From Moniliella sp. 'wahieum' (taxonomy: Eukaryota; Basidiomycota; Moniliellomycetes; Moniliellales; Moniliellaceae), in assembly GCA_003971905.1 (NCBI GenBank), contig RSEE01000148.1, positions 55,160 through 119,159 on the forward strand: a DNA stretch of 64,000 bases, in the 5' to 3' direction. The position numbers were made by a program, and so were the translations under genes. Under the pieces are notes generated by a model. That model was not told the origin of the DNA, made no database searches, and saw only the letters and a list, made by a program, of their open reading frames with translations. Positions 1 to 11,586 of this stretch are shown here, piece after piece. Positions within the stretch are counted from its first letter, which is position 1. Every line of letters starts with the position of its first letter.

Positions 1-2045
1 ACAGTCAAACGCTTGATGGGAGCCGGACCCAACTCGCCGGCCATAGGCAACGCGTTCACCCCGACTCGGTCACCAGGCACAGCGCTAGAGCAATGGGGAA
101 AAGGGTGCGCATAGTAGGTCGTCTGTTGATGGGACCGGCAGTGGAGTGTGCTTGGGATCTGTGAGAGGGAGAGGAAGCAATACAAACTAAAGCTCTTCGC
201 AAGCGTGCTGGTAGTAGTGAGAGGATCTCGTCAAAATGTCTTTTCCCTTTGCAGCGCGTATCCTGCTTTATATCTTTTTGGCTCCATCGCCCTCAGCAGT
301 CGGTAAGTCTTGTGCCCTCTAGGGCCTAGGTCTACTCCCGATGGTTCAAGGCGCGGGTGTTGCGGACGGTTCACATGTTCACAGGGCTCAGCCTGAGCCT
401 CGTGCCCCTCATGCTCATGCCTCAGGCCGCAAGACAGAGCCACTGTGATGTGTCCGTCAGAGAAGGAACAGCTGGGCCAGTGGCAACGGCTGCGGAGATG
501 AGCGCCGTCGCGTCCGCCCATGTGCATCAGGCCTCAGGCCTCAGGGGCCTCGGAATACTTCTCTCAGACCTCAGACTTTCAGACCTGAGACTGAGATCTC
601 AGGCCGCGTCGTGCACCCTGCTAGGACGTGCGACGGGGACGATGCTCGCACGCGGTGACGCGGACCGAGACCTATGACAAAGACGTGTGTGGTGGTGCGA
701 AGGTCTGAGCGTGGGTGCGGCCTAGGATGCAGCAGGGGATCTTCGGACCCTGCGCCGCGCACACCCTGTGAGCTTCCTCGTGCATGATGCATCATGCATT
801 ATGCATTATGGTTTATCGAGTGCCGAGCCAAATACCCCACAGAAGGTGTCTTATGCTCCCCCCAAGCCCAGGACTAGCGGTGCCAGTCTTGGCATTCTCC
901 GCAGCAGCCGTGGTGGCAAGGGCGAGCTCAGACTGAGCATTGCCACTGGCGATAGACGATAGACTACAACAGCAATAGCTCTAGTGGCTAGTGGCCAGGG
1001 TTGTATAAGTTTCCATGTACAAGTGACAATCACCAAACTACTTGGGAGGTTAGATATTAAGAGTAGGCCAGCGTCTGAGGCGCTGAGGTCCCTCAGATCT
1101 CAGATCTCCGACTGGGTACTGAATACCGGAGTACTGAGTTCCTGAGTGTATAGCTCGAGCAGGGTGCGCGCTGAGCCGGGGTGCCTTGCCGTACATCCCT
1201 TTTGGGAGGTCGGAACGGTCGAGACTAAGGTACTCAGTACTACATGTCACAGCCGTTTTTGTGCTTGGGCTTTTATCGATATCAGTCGTGGATCCGAGCT
1301 TAGCCATAATAGGAGAGGGTCCTACGTTCTCGCGGCGTCCGCATAGTATAGAGGCGGTGGCTTCGGGGGCTATGCATTGAAGCTGCGTAGCTTGCGGTGA
1401 CACCCATATGCGCTTATGGGGCTGAGCTGAGCCTCAGCCGTCAGGCTGGCGTGTCTCAATTGACGTTCGGAACGGGAATGGCAGAAAAGAGGCAGCGAGG
1501 GGCACACATATGTGGCCCTCGGGCCTCTGGCTATAGCTGTGGGCTCTTCAAGGCGAGGACAGTAGAATGAGAGGAAGCGGTAGTGAGAAGAAGTGATGAA
1601 GAAGGGGTGAGGAAGGAGCGAAAACAGAGGGTGGAGGAAGGAGGGAGGAGGGAGGAATGAAAAAGATGTCAGAGAGAGCATTCTTCATTTGAAGATCCTC
1701 TCTCCGTGACGGATGCAATTTCCCTACTAATGCCAATTCACACCAGCCCAGTGTCTTGCAAGCACGCCAGTGCCGGTCTCGTCTTCTCGTCCAAACTGCC
1801 GCGCGGCTCGAGCTGCAACGACCGGTGGTACAGGTCCCCCAGGGGCTCCTTCGTCGCTGGCTCATCGCATCGCGAATGTGCTTTTGAATGCTAGGCACGG
1901 GAACGAGGTTGAAGCTGTAAATCATATGATGTGTGGTCCCGACCGTAACCGAACACATGATGATACATGACATGGACATGTGACAAATGAGGACAGCCGA
2001 TCCCAAATGTATGATCGGGGAGTTAGTACAAACATATATAGGGTG
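1..2045. other. Intergenic, no gene recognised
   Basis: No open frame here has a recognisable domain or codon pattern like the neighbouring genes. The stretch carries many short palindromic words (AGGCCT, AGATCT, AGTACT cores flanked by TCA/TGA), for example direct TCAGGCC repeats at about 526-545 and the perfect palindrome CTGAGATCTCAG at 591-602. It lies beyond the 3' end of the RasGEF gene, whose stop codon is at 2046-2048. Confidence 0.6.
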
Positions 2046-3360
2046 TCACATGTGAACGCGCCAGGAACTAAAGGAGGCTGCATCCAAAAGGGGACAAGGA
2101 AACGGTGGGACGTACGGTGTGGTTTGGTACATTTGGATCTGCTTGATCACCTCGGCCGTCTTGTGACGTTTGGAAAAGTTGATCAGGTGAGTGTCGGGGA
2201 GAAAGTCGGGGTTGCCCTCTTGGAGAAACACAAGGTCGGTCAGGTAGACCCCCAAGAACGGGATGCACGGCGGAGAGAAGGTACGGATGGTGTGTCGGTA
2301 CTGAGCAAAGTTGTTGGTGGGCGCGATGAGGGGGGCGGATGGTCAAGCTCAAGATGACGGCCTGAGGACTTGGAACGAGTATGAGTACGAGCACGCACCA
2401 GTTCCCACGTGGTGCGCAGCCGCGCAATGGGAGACAAGCTTAGCGCACTGACGATCGTCGCCATGCTCGCCAAGTTGTGCAAGTACAGCGCATGTGACCC
2501 GATCTTACTCCAATGGAGCATGCCGCGCGTCGATGTGCATCGTAGGGAGCCAACACCTCGGTACAGATCCACGTCGTGAGCGCATTGCTCAGAGCTATCA
2601 CGCCTCTAATCCCAGGCGCCTTGACTGCGCCCTCGGCACCTGACCACGCCTGCCCCCCAACACTCCCCCGGCCGAATCTGACCAAACGCCTCGCTCTCCA
2701 GCACGGTCAGCTGGCGCGCCACTTCCACCGGGTCCAGGTCCAGCAGGCTCATTCGCCCCGCGTGGCGCGGCAAGATCGGGATGGGCTGTGGGGCCGTCGC
2801 GCCCACCAGCCGGGCGCAGGCGGGATGGATGCGCTTGCTCCCATCTGGGTCCTCGACACACGTCCTAAGCAACCGCAACAGTTGAGCGGTAGCCAATTGC
2901 ATACCGGGCGCAGAGGCTAGTTCGCCATGGGCAAAGGCGTAAAGTAGCGGGTACATCCCCGTGTCCGTGCGCGCATCCTGGTACGTTTCCAACCACGCTT
3001 TGAGCACGTTGATCACCCGCAGTTGAATCGGACGTTGTACCTGCTCCGTCCAGAGCTGTTGCATCTCTCTGTCGGCCGCCACAAGCTCAGCGGGCATCGA
3101 AACCCGGAACCGCCGGAACAGCATGTCCAGTAACGTCTCGCTCGTGGTAAAGGACCGGTAGGTGAGCAAAAAGCTATGGTTGAACGACGGGTCCAAGTGG
3201 TCGTGAAGCGTCAGACGCACCGTAAGCGATTCCAACGTACCGCCCTTGACGTGACCATCAGCGGACGTGAGGATCGTCTCGTGGGGAGAGAGGCCTGGGT
3301 CGCGCAACCTCGGGATAGGCTCCCTCGCCCCAGCCTGATGCGCCAGTGGCTGTAGCAACG
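2046..3360 (-). CDS. CDC25: Ras guanine-nucleotide exchange factor, REM plus catalytic RasGEF region (C-terminal part of a Cdc25-like protein)
   Basis: Exchange factor that loads GTP onto Ras, upstream of cAMP or MAPK signalling. The REM (RasGEF-N) domain lies at about 3270-2900, with the motif LLTYRSFTTSETLLDMLF. The catalytic domain starts at DPVEVARQLTVLESEAF and ends with LGVYLTDLVFLQEGNPDF near 2255-2200. Two frame breaks interrupt otherwise conserved sequence: one at a G6 run near 2660 between PGECW and GQAW, and one near 2530 between DAHRRA and MLHWSKIGSHA. A 37-nt GTGCGT...CAG gap at 2362-2398 joins TWEL to the APTNNFAQYR segment and may be a very short intron. The stop is TGA at 2046-2048. 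The SH3-encoding segment at 5084-5578 on the same strand is probably the 5' end of the same gene, giving the SH3-REM-RasGEF order of Cdc25 proteins. The exon boundary on the 3360 side is not resolved. Confidence 0.82.
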
Positions 3361-3779
3361 TCACAATGGCAAATCGTAGAGGTGATGGTTGCTGGTGGGT
3401 GGGCAAGGCGCACTGCGCTTGTTGGCTGCAGTGTTGCGAATGGGGATGTGTAAGTTGTTTGGAGCAGGCTGTGCACTCCCGAACCAAAGCTTTCTCTGTT
3501 GCAAAAGGTCCTTGGGGATGGCACAGCAAAAGAGAAAAAGAAAAACGGCGGGGGAGAGACAATGGCGAACTGATGCCAGATGAGGCTGATGAGTTTGATA
3601 AGCGGAGGGTGCGGACCAGTGGATGAAGGATTGGCAGGTGTGGTTGGATTGGGGCAGAGGAGACACTTCGTTTGGATTCGCTCGGATCCACTTGGTCTGC
3701 ACGGCTCACGCGGGGGAATGTGGTGTGGTGTGACTGGGCCTTGGAATATTAAACTGTAGTTGTATAAGGGGAGGGGGGT

Positions 3780-4130
3780 TCGGAGCCTCCGCGAGGGCCA
3801 AGTGGAATATCCTATCTGCATCCCGGACCTTCCGAATGAGCGAGAGAGATGGAATCCATGGAATAAGTCAGGATCTTCGATCCAGCGGCCCGCGCTGGCT
3901 TTCGAACGATCGCAGTACACTAGCGGGACGGCACCCGGAAAATGAGTGTGTAATACTATGGATAGTATTGTGGACGGCGTTGCGGATGGTGGTGGTGTAG
4001 GCAAAAGATGACTTACAATAAACGAATCCCTACTACGGAACTCCTGTTGCCTCCCTCTCCCTTGAGAGCGCTCCATCAACTGCATGTGCACATCACGCAG
4101 TGTACATTCATATGACGGTCTCAAGCGCAA
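3780..4130 (-). CDS. Possible internal exons of the RasGEF gene
   Basis: Between the SH3 and REM parts the minus strand has one coding-like stretch above 4016 with an in-frame segment LRDVHMQLMERSQGRG. It is followed by a good donor GTAAGT (first base 4016) and a possible acceptor TAG at 3920-3922, a 97-nt candidate intron. No known domain is visible, and the linker of Cdc25 proteins is poorly conserved. This is inference from position and splice signals only. The rest of 3361-5083 could be intron, linker exon or spacer and I cannot separate these. Confidence 0.28.
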
Positions 4131-5083
4131 CGCAGTCCACAAACAGCCGCTCATCGTGCGCTCTCCCCTTTTTTCCCGGCACAAAATGCCAACCGCTTCA
4201 AGCGGCAGCACGCCAGGGATTACTACAGAGAATCATTGCAACTCAGAGGGATCATGTATGTTCTGACACCCCTCTTCCCGTCCTTCACTCCCTTTACTTT
4301 CTGCTATAGCCACTGCAACACGCGCTCTGCACTGTCCTCATCGCGAACTTCGGACGGAAGAAATGGGAACACAGGCAACGAGGAGATGATCATTCAATCC
4401 CATCAACCAATTTATGGGAGGGAGAGCGTGACGTTGTTGAGATGCGGACTAGTAGCGACGCGTAAGATCATAAGACGCTCTGACGTGGAGACACTGCCTC
4501 GTCTCTAAAGTACAGAAAGGCAAATCAGCGAGTGAGAATCATGGAACGGGGTGAGCGAGAGGTAAGGGAGGGGGGAAAGGGATAGGCGCTGTCGTGAAGA
4601 GCGAAGTATAGGAATAAGCACTGGGGCAGGGGGTAATTAGTGAGCACGTGGCCTGCTGGTCTCTTTGGCAGTGCGGCAACTCCAATAGGATGTAGCCTTC
4701 ACAACTCCTAATCAGGCCTCAGGCCAGACGCCGTCACAGACGGGGGGCAAAACAGGTGGATACGATCAAGGCAAAAGAAGGGTGAAGAGTGAAGAGGCAG
4801 ATGAGACTTGGCCCCGCGACAATGACCACCACACCCGCCTCCTTTCCCCCCTCTGATCCAGAGAAAAAAAGATACGCCGAGTCAGAGACAAAAGAGGTTA
4901 TGTGCCTGATCAACAGGCGTGTTGGGGTTCAAGCAGCCAATAACATGCCGGTGCCGACCGGAGGTGAAGGTGGAGGTGAAGGTGAAGGTAAGTATCGACG
5001 ATTTCGGCGGTTTCGATGATTTGGAGGGCAGCGTGGCCGCGGGTAGGTTGTTGCTGTTGCTGACTGCCGCTCCATCCAAGTTG

Positions 5084-5578
5084 TTACAGCTGAATAAAAA
5101 GAACGCGAGGAAACAAGACATTAATGAAAGCATTCGCCACATTACCAAGAGTCGTATTCACGTTGTCCAGCGGGATACCAATGGTGGGAAGCCCGGTTTC
5201 GTCCCTTACAGTTAACCTTACAAGCATTCTCTGTGCGTTGCGTGGGAGGCCAGGCACGCTCGAGAGACCCATCTGAGCAGATTCCAACTCCCATACATCC
5301 GCTTCGCACACTTGCACGTAGTTACTGGGAAACCATCCGCGCAGCACAGGCCCCGCACCCAACCGGATCCCGTCCCACCACCCCGAGTCGGCCGTCGACA
5401 GAACCTGCAGCAGATTGCCCCTGTTCAACGGAAGTTTCTCCGGTGCAGGGTCATAATAGTCGTACAGCACTCGGACGTAGATGGGATCAGCCAATGCGCT
5501 CACGTGCTCGTCCAATTGTACTTGCTCCTCCTCGTCTGGGTGGGCAGGGTCGGGGTCAGGGCCGTGGCGGCGGTTCAT
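5084..5578 (-). CDS. SH3-domain segment, probable N-terminus of the Cdc25-like RasGEF
   Basis: The reading frame opens with ATG at 5578-5576 and an acidic leader, followed by an SH3 domain at about residues 28-95: ALYDY-like VRVLYDYYDP, then SGWWDG, then GWFPSNYVQV. These are the usual ligand-groove residues of SH3 domains. Fungal Cdc25 proteins carry an N-terminal SH3, and the REM and RasGEF domains lie 1.7 kb further along the same strand, so one gene is the economical reading. The end is uncertain: GTGAAT and GTAATG donors near 5150 and a polypyrimidine-TTCAG acceptor near 5090 suggest that the last ~20 residues before 5084 are intronic. An independent SH3 adaptor cannot be excluded. Confidence 0.65.
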   Translation of the reverse strand: MNRRHGPDPDPAHPDEEEQVQLDEHVSALADPIYVRVLYDYYDPAPEKLPLNRGNLLQVLSTADSGWWDGIRLGAGPVLRGWFPSNYVQVCEADVWELESAQMGLSSVPGLPRNAQRMLVRLTVRDETGLPTIGIPLDNVNTTLGNVANAFINVLFPRVLFIQL

Positions 5579-6352
5579 GTCGCGGTACAGGATGGGGTTC
5601 AGGCTGGGTCGGACGGGCGTGGGTCGAGGATTGGACAACACGGGCGAGCCCTCTAGTGTACAAGGGAGAAGGGCTCGGGGATGGGTTTGGTGGATGGTGT
5701 GGATGGTGTGGAGGATGCAGAGGATGGGATGAAAACGCGTTGCACCGTGTGAGGGTACCTGAATAACGCTTTCCGCGCTGCTCACCGACCGCTCTGAGCG
5801 GGGGTTTATATCCACAGCGGCAAGTGGTGGATGAAAGCAATCGGAAGGGCAAGTAGGGTAATTGCCACGGGCAGTAACATGTAACACCTTGCTTAAGCTC
5901 TCGCCAAGAGCATGCTTACATGTCAAAAGGGGCTGTGGTGGATTGCGCTCGTTTGGCTGGATCCATTTTGGCTGCGCCGGGACGGATAAGTCGCAGCGGC
6001 GCTGAGCAAAGACGCTCACAATGCACATACGCCAGCCGCCTTGTGTGGCGAGTGTGGCGAGTGTGGTGGATAGTGGGCGTAGTGGGACGTAGTAGTGCGA
6101 GAGTAGGGAGGTGGATTTGGCTGCGCACGCCGAACGAAGCGGCGTCGCCAGCCGTACGCGACTTGTTTCTTTTTTTTTCGGCCGAGAGAGCGAGGGCGAA
6201 GGCAAGCAGCAACTAAATTGCAATTGGGTGCTTACCTACGCAGCTTCTGCTTCTTCTTCTACTCGGAAGGTAGCTTTTTTTGTGGGGGAACAACAACATC
6301 CGTGAGTTGGTTACAAACAATACCTCGCCTCGTCCGCTTCTCGCCGCTTCTG

Positions 6353-7509
6353 ATGCGTGTCGCCGCCTCCCTCGCCGCTCTGCCCAGCGCACAGCACACA
6401 CCGCGCCGCCCCGTCGCGCGCCCGCCCGCTCTCCTGCCGGCGTCTGCTGTGCGCGCCGGCTGCCCTGCGCTCGCCCTGCGCGCCCTCAGCACCACCGCCA
6501 CCGCCGCCGCCGCCCAGCCGCTCCACGCCTCCCGTCCCACCCACATGTCCGAGGCCGGCGAGAAGCCCCCCGCGGCGCCTACCCCGCGCGTGTTTGTGCG
6601 CAACGTGCCCTTTGTCGCGCTGAAGGATGCGCTTCGTGCGTACCTGGCCCAGGTCGGCGACGTGGTGAGCCTCACCACCATCGACCGTCCTCAGTTCCGC
6701 TGCGCAGACGTCGAGTACGCCTCGCCCGAACAGGCTGCCCATGCCATCGAGAGCTTGTCGGGCCAGGTCTTCCAAGGCCGCAGAATGTATATGGAATTCG
6801 ACAAGAAGGGCTACAGGGCCCCCGCTTCCGATCCTGCCAGGTCAACCTTTGTCTCCTTGGTGTTTACCGACGTACGTGTCCCCCCCCCCCCCGTCTTTTC
6901 CCTTCCTCTTTTCCCTTCCCTCGATGTTGCTTTCTTTTTTCAGACTGGAACGGATAGCTGACTGGTGTGTGTGTTTCCTTGGCGCGGTGCCTCGTTCCTC
7001 GCTTTCCAGTTGCCTCAAAGTACCACTGTGGAGCAGCTGCGGGACACCGTGGGCAACACGGGGCACTATGCGCAGGGCATTGACATTGACCCTGCCACGG
7101 GACAGGCGACCGTGCAGCTGCGTGACGCACCGGCGGCTGTCGCTGTGCGCGAGGCACTGCACGGCCCGCATTCTACGGCCAACGCTTGTCGATCGAATCG
7201 TTATCTTCCGAGGTGGTGCAGGCAGCGGCCTCGGTACCCCCCGCCGCATCGTGGCCCCTACGCCGCATCGTCGTGTCCAACTTGGCGGGCACCGTGGAGC
7301 TGGATAAGCTGGTCAGCATGTGCCTCGCAGCAGGTACCGTCACAGTTGCCCGCACGCTCGTTCGCGACGTCAACAGTAACTCCAAAGCTATGGTTCACTA
7401 CAACACGGTCGAAGAGGCGGTCAAGGCGGTCAAGTTGCTCGACCGGACCATCTTTGAGAACCGCTTGATCAGGGTTCAGTTTGACATGTACAAGGCGCGC
7501 GCGCGCTAG
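6353..7509 (+). CDS. Mitochondrial-type RNA-binding protein with three RRM domains
   Basis: The N-terminal ~55 residues are rich in Arg, Ala and Ser with almost no acidic residues and contain ALRALSTTAT, which looks like a mitochondrial presequence. RRM1 follows (RNP2 VFVRNVPF, RNP1-like CADVEYAS). A 138-nt intron at 6872-7009 (GTACGT...CAG) separates VFTD from LPQSTTVEQL inside a degenerate RRM2. RRM3 is IVVSNLAGTVELDKLV ... AMVHYNTVEEAVKA, and the stop is TAG at 7507-7509. One base is missing near 7170: the frame ending ALHGP continues as FYGQRLSIES one frame over. The start is the first ATG and gives the presequence. Likely role: binding organellar transcripts. Targeting is predicted from composition only. 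Confidence 0.8.
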
Positions 7510-8475
7510 GCCAGCGCACTCTGGCCTTGTGTGGGGGGTTGGCTCGGATGCATCCAGCATCATGCATCCAGCATTCTATGCATCGCCATAGTATATACCA
7601 CCCGAAGAGGTGCAAAAATGGGCGATCTGCCCGGATGGCGGTGGCGGGGCGGCAGCGCACTCGGAACTCGGATCGCTCCCCCCTCCCCTTCCTTCCACAA
7701 GATGAATCAATTGCTTGTCCTTGTCACTGTGGTGTGTGGTATGGCCACCTCGGCGGTTGGCGCCGCTGGTTGGGTCGGGGGTCGGGGCCTCCGACCGCTT
7801 AAAGTCTTCCCGCCTTTCCGCCTTTCCCCCTTCCCCAGCTCGTCTGACCTGGACCGTAGCTTGTGCACTGCGTACGGGTTTCGGTACGGTATCGTAGTGC
7901 GGTACCAGCACATGCGTCCCATCTTGTTGGCCGCGTGCGTTGCCCGCTTTGTAGGCCCGGCCCAGATGCCCCTTGTTGCGCCCACGGGTACGCTCCACCC
8001 GGCCGATAAAGCAACGGGGGCAAGGAAGCATGGTCCAAAAGTCGCTACTGTCACTAGTCAGGCTCGTAGTCGTAAGCAATCCCAGCGCCTTGTGGCCTAC
8101 ACGGTCCCTCTCCCATACTTAGTCCCTTACTGTCTAGCTCTGTCGCGGCTCAAATCGCAGAGAATGGCAGCCTACGTCCACCTCCCTGGGTCCGACCAAT
8201 CGCGTGGGAGCATCAAGAACAATACGATCCACACTCCGCTGGGCACTACGTTTACCAGGGCGCGGCGTTGCCGTGCTGGGCGCAAGCAATTCCATGCTAT
8301 GCTATGCATTGGGGCACGCGCTCAGTCCGATTGGTACAGCGGGAGCTGCATAGCCATGGGGCCGAGAGCAAAGAGCAGAGAGTAGAGGGCTACCCCCGAG
8401 GCCAGTGGATCCAACCGAGCGTGGAGGGAACACGATGGATGGGGGCAGCGTCGCAACGCACAGGAGAGTAGGCGG
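7510..8475. other. Spacer between convergent genes, no gene assigned
   Basis: The interval lies between the stop codons of the convergent RRM and glutaredoxin genes. Long open frames exist on both strands (plus 7531-8385, minus 7576-8079), but neither shows a domain, and each is compositionally what GC-rich DNA yields by chance. A short AT-rich run of CATCCAGCAT-like direct repeats follows the RRM gene at about 7548-7580. Confidence 0.5.
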
Positions 8476-8855
8476 TTACTTGGCCTGGAGCAAGGGCAGG
8501 AGCTTGCCCTGCTTGCTGAGCGCCTGCAGGTCCGAGTTGCCCCCGACGTGCTTGCCGTTGATAAACACGTTGGGCACGGTACGCTGGCCCGTCTTGGTCT
8601 GCAAGAAGCTCTGGATCGCACTGCCCTCCGGAATCACGTCCAGCTCCAACACGCCCACCGAGCCCGACGGCAGACCGAGCGAGGCGAGCAGGCTGACAAG
8701 CAGAGGCGAGGGTTAGCGAGGCACGCGACGAGACGCAAAGCGCAGGAGGAACGCATAACGCACGATTTGGTCGCGTCGCAGTACGGACAGTACGTCTTGG
8801 AGAACACGGCGACCTGGTGGCCGAGCAGCGCGTCAACAGTGCGCTCGATCGACAT
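8476..8855 (-). CDS. GRX1: Dithiol glutaredoxin
   Basis: Small thiol-disulfide oxidoreductase that uses glutathione to reduce protein and mixed disulfides. ATG is at 8855-8853 and exon 1 (8764-8855) ends just after the active site [11 protein letters not shown] 71-nt intron at 8693-8763 (donor GTGCGT, branch-like GCTAACCC, acceptor TCAG) leads into exon 2 (8476-8692), which carries the [18 protein letters not shown] glutathione-binding segment and ends in TAA at 8476-8478. Exons total 309 nt, giving 102 residues, the normal length of a classical class I glutaredoxin. There is no targeting peptide, so it is probably cytosolic. The reading frame is clean, unlike most neighbours. The immediate leader is a CCACC repeat ending GCCATG. 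Confidence 0.93.
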
Positions 8856-9153
8856 GGCGGTGGTGGTGGTGGCGACCCAACGGGGAACACTTAGAGTGCA
8901 GTGGTTTGGTCCCGCCGGCAGCTGACGTACGGCTTGCGTAAGCACCAGTCATCCATCATCCCATCGCGGCGCGTCCAAGCGTGAAGCTTCACTTGAAGCT
9001 TGAAGCTTGAAGCTTGAACGAAGCTTGAACGTTCGACGCGGTCTCAACGGCGTTGGGACGACCTCCACCTTCATTTCTACCTCCACTTCTACCTCCTCCA
9101 CCACCACCTCCTCCACCACCACACCTCCCCACCCCCCCCCCACCCCCCCTCCG

Positions 9154-11586
9154 ATGGAACGGCGCCAGTCGGAGAGCAGTTCCGCCTCGGCGTCGTCGGC
9201 GCCGCGCCGCGCATCGCTGCTCAACCTGCTCGACGGCGGTGAGCCTGGCCCGCGTCCGCTGCTGCCGCACGCCGCGTCCTCTTCCTCGGCCTCCCTGAGC
9301 CCCGCCATTCCCACCGCGTCCTTCGGCACGCCAGCGCCCGTCTCGCCCTCCCTCGCGTCCGCGCCGCACGCGTCTGTGCCGCGCCACACGCTCGCCGCGC
9401 TGCTCAACCCGTCCCCCGACGCTGCTTCTGCCCCTTCGGTCCGACCCAAACGTCCTTCGACCTCCTACAGCCCTTCCCTCTCCTCTATGCCCGCCCACCC
9501 GCCCCTCCATATCCGGCCCCGTATCGAGCTTCTCCCACCCCACCGACCACTCGGCCAACTCCCTCTTCTCGTCCCCCAGCATCGCCGATGCCGCCCCGCC
9601 CCCGCCTGGTCACCCACCCGATCCAGCCGATAGCGACACCCAATCCGAATCCGAATCCGAATCCCAATCTGATCCCGGCCCTCAACCTACTTCCGACCCC
9701 GATCCCGGGCCTGAGCCCGACCTTGGTCCTGACATCGCACCCGAACTTGCTTCCCATCCCGAACCCAACGGCGCCCTCCTGCCCCCGTCCGAGCAAGAGC
9801 CCGAGCAAGAACAAGAGAAAGAGCAAGAGCCCGAGCAACAGCAAGAGCAAGAACCAGAACCAGATCCCGAGTCGGAGGATGACCTGGCCAAGGAACTGGA
9901 CCAAGCATGGACCAAGCCAACCCCCCGACCGTCTCGCCGGCATCGGAACCCCTACCTGGTCCTGTAGCCAAGCTAGCCGACACCGACACGCGCATCACGC
10001 CAACCGAGCGATACCGCAAACGCCTTCGCTCGCCCACTCCGCCCGTGACCTCGAACCCAGACCACTCTCCCCCCCCCGCCCCTGGTCCGCCCGACGTGAA
10101 ACGTCCGCGTGCGCATGCGCGGACTAGTTCCCTCGCCTCTCCGCCTCCTCCCAAGGTGCAATCCATGTCCTCGGCCGAGACTCTGCCGACGCCCCGCGTC
10201 GCTCGGACCGTGCTTACCACCCTACCAAGCGCGTGTCCGAGGCCAGCCCCGACCTGTTTGTTGGCTTGTCCGCCGTGGCTGTCAGCGCAATGAAGCGCGA
10301 CGCTCAGGCGCGCAACGTGCTGCGCCAACGTGCTGCCGGCGTTGTTTCTGGCCTTTCCTCGGGTGCGGGTGCGGGTGCGGGAGCGGGTGCAGGAGCTGGT
10401 TCGGGCGCTACGCCTGCACCTACACCGGCGCTCGTGTCCAACGCGACTGCCGTTGCGGGGCATTACAATGCACGTCGGGACCAAGGTGCTCAGAAACGCC
10501 AATCGTCGCCGATCTTGCCGTTGCGCAACCTGAACAATTGGGTCAAGTCGGTGGTCATGCAGCTGTTTGGGTCCGAGGCGTTGGCCCAAGCTGCTGAGGC
10601 AGGTGTGCGGGGCAGGGTGCTCGAGTTGGGCGCGGGTAAAGGTGGCGATCTGTACAAGTGGGGTCGGGTGCGTCCGACTCCAGAGGAAGTGGTGTTGTGT
10701 GATATTGCGGCAGCGTCGGTGGCCGATGCGGAACGACGGTATGCCAGCTCGCCGTTGGCGCCTACGCCGGGGCCGTCGGGTCAACTCCAGTTGCGTCCAG
10801 GCCAGTTTCGTGCCCAGTTCCATGCGTTTGACTGTTTTGGTCAGCCGATCGAAACCTTCCTCCCGGACACCGACCGTTCTCTGTCACGAGCTTGCAATTT
10901 TGCCTCCACTATGGCTGGAGCTCCGAAGCTGCCGCACGACAAATGATGCACAACACTGCCCGTCTCCTTCGCCCGGGCGGAGTGGTGATTGCCACCCTGC
11001 CCGATCCCGATGTGATCCGCGAACGGATCGGGGCCGCGCAGGGCGCACAGGCAGGCCTCTCGTTCGGTAACAGCCGGTACAGCGTCACGTTCCCCGCTCC
11101 GTTCCAAGGTGCCGACTTTGGCGAGGCGTACATGTTTTACTTGGAGGACGCAGTGACGAATGTGGTCGAGTATGTGGTGCCGTGGCAAGCCATGATCCGC
11201 ATTGCTGAAGAGGTAGGTTTACGACCTGAATGGCGTCGCACCTTTTCCGACTTTGTCAATGAGTATCGCGATCATCGCGCTTACGGCACCCAGTTCCATC
11301 GCTTGGTTCATCCCCTCCATGGACCGGAACCCATCCGCCACGATTTGTGGCAAGCTGCCAGTACGTCCTTTCTTTCTTCCTTTCTTTCTTCCTTTTTCTC
11401 CCTTTCTTTCTCCCTTTCTCTTTCTCTTTCTCTTTCTCTTTCGTTGCTCTTCTTTCCTTTCCTTTCTTTCCTATTCTTTCTTTCCTATTCTTTCGTCCCG
11501 TCCGGGATCGGTGTACTGACTCCACCCCTGCCCCTCCTTCTTGTCCACTAGCTCTGTACCAGGCCGTCGCATTTGTCAAAGTGTAA
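9154..11586 (+). CDS. ABD1: mRNA cap guanine-N7 methyltransferase
   Basis: Nuclear enzyme that methylates the guanosine cap of nascent mRNA using S-adenosylmethionine. A long low-complexity N-terminal region rich in Ser, Pro, Gln and Glu precedes the catalytic domain, which begins at LRNLNNWVKSVVM (~10,520). The SAM-binding motif is VLELGAGKGGDLYKW (~10,620). Further family motifs are QFCLHYGWSSE, LLRPGGVVIATLPD, VEYVVPWQAM and DFVNEYRDHRAYG. A 191-nt intron (11,361-11,551, GTACGT...CTAG, pyrimidine-rich) separates the last exon, ending YQAVAFVKV, TAA 11,584-11,586. Frame changes at about 9500, 9925 (C6 run), 10,210 and 10,850 each need one base. The N-terminal tail is much longer than in yeast Abd1. 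Start: first ATG after a C-rich leader. Confidence 0.88.
9640..9870 (+). repeat. Low-complexity SESE / EQEPEQ-encoding repeats inside ABD1
   Basis: Hexamer repeats (AATCCG, then GAGCAAGAGCCC-like units) encode runs of Ser-Glu and Glu-Gln-Pro in the N-terminal tail of the cap methyltransferase. They are in frame with the exon and probably form a flexible acidic extension. Such tracts often vary in length between strains. Confidence 0.7.

Noticed and set aside
7531-8385. 284-codon open frame on the plus strand between the RRM and glutaredoxin genes
   Set aside because: No domain, no splice or leader pattern like the neighbours, and it overlaps an equally long minus-strand frame. GC-rich spacers yield such frames by chance.
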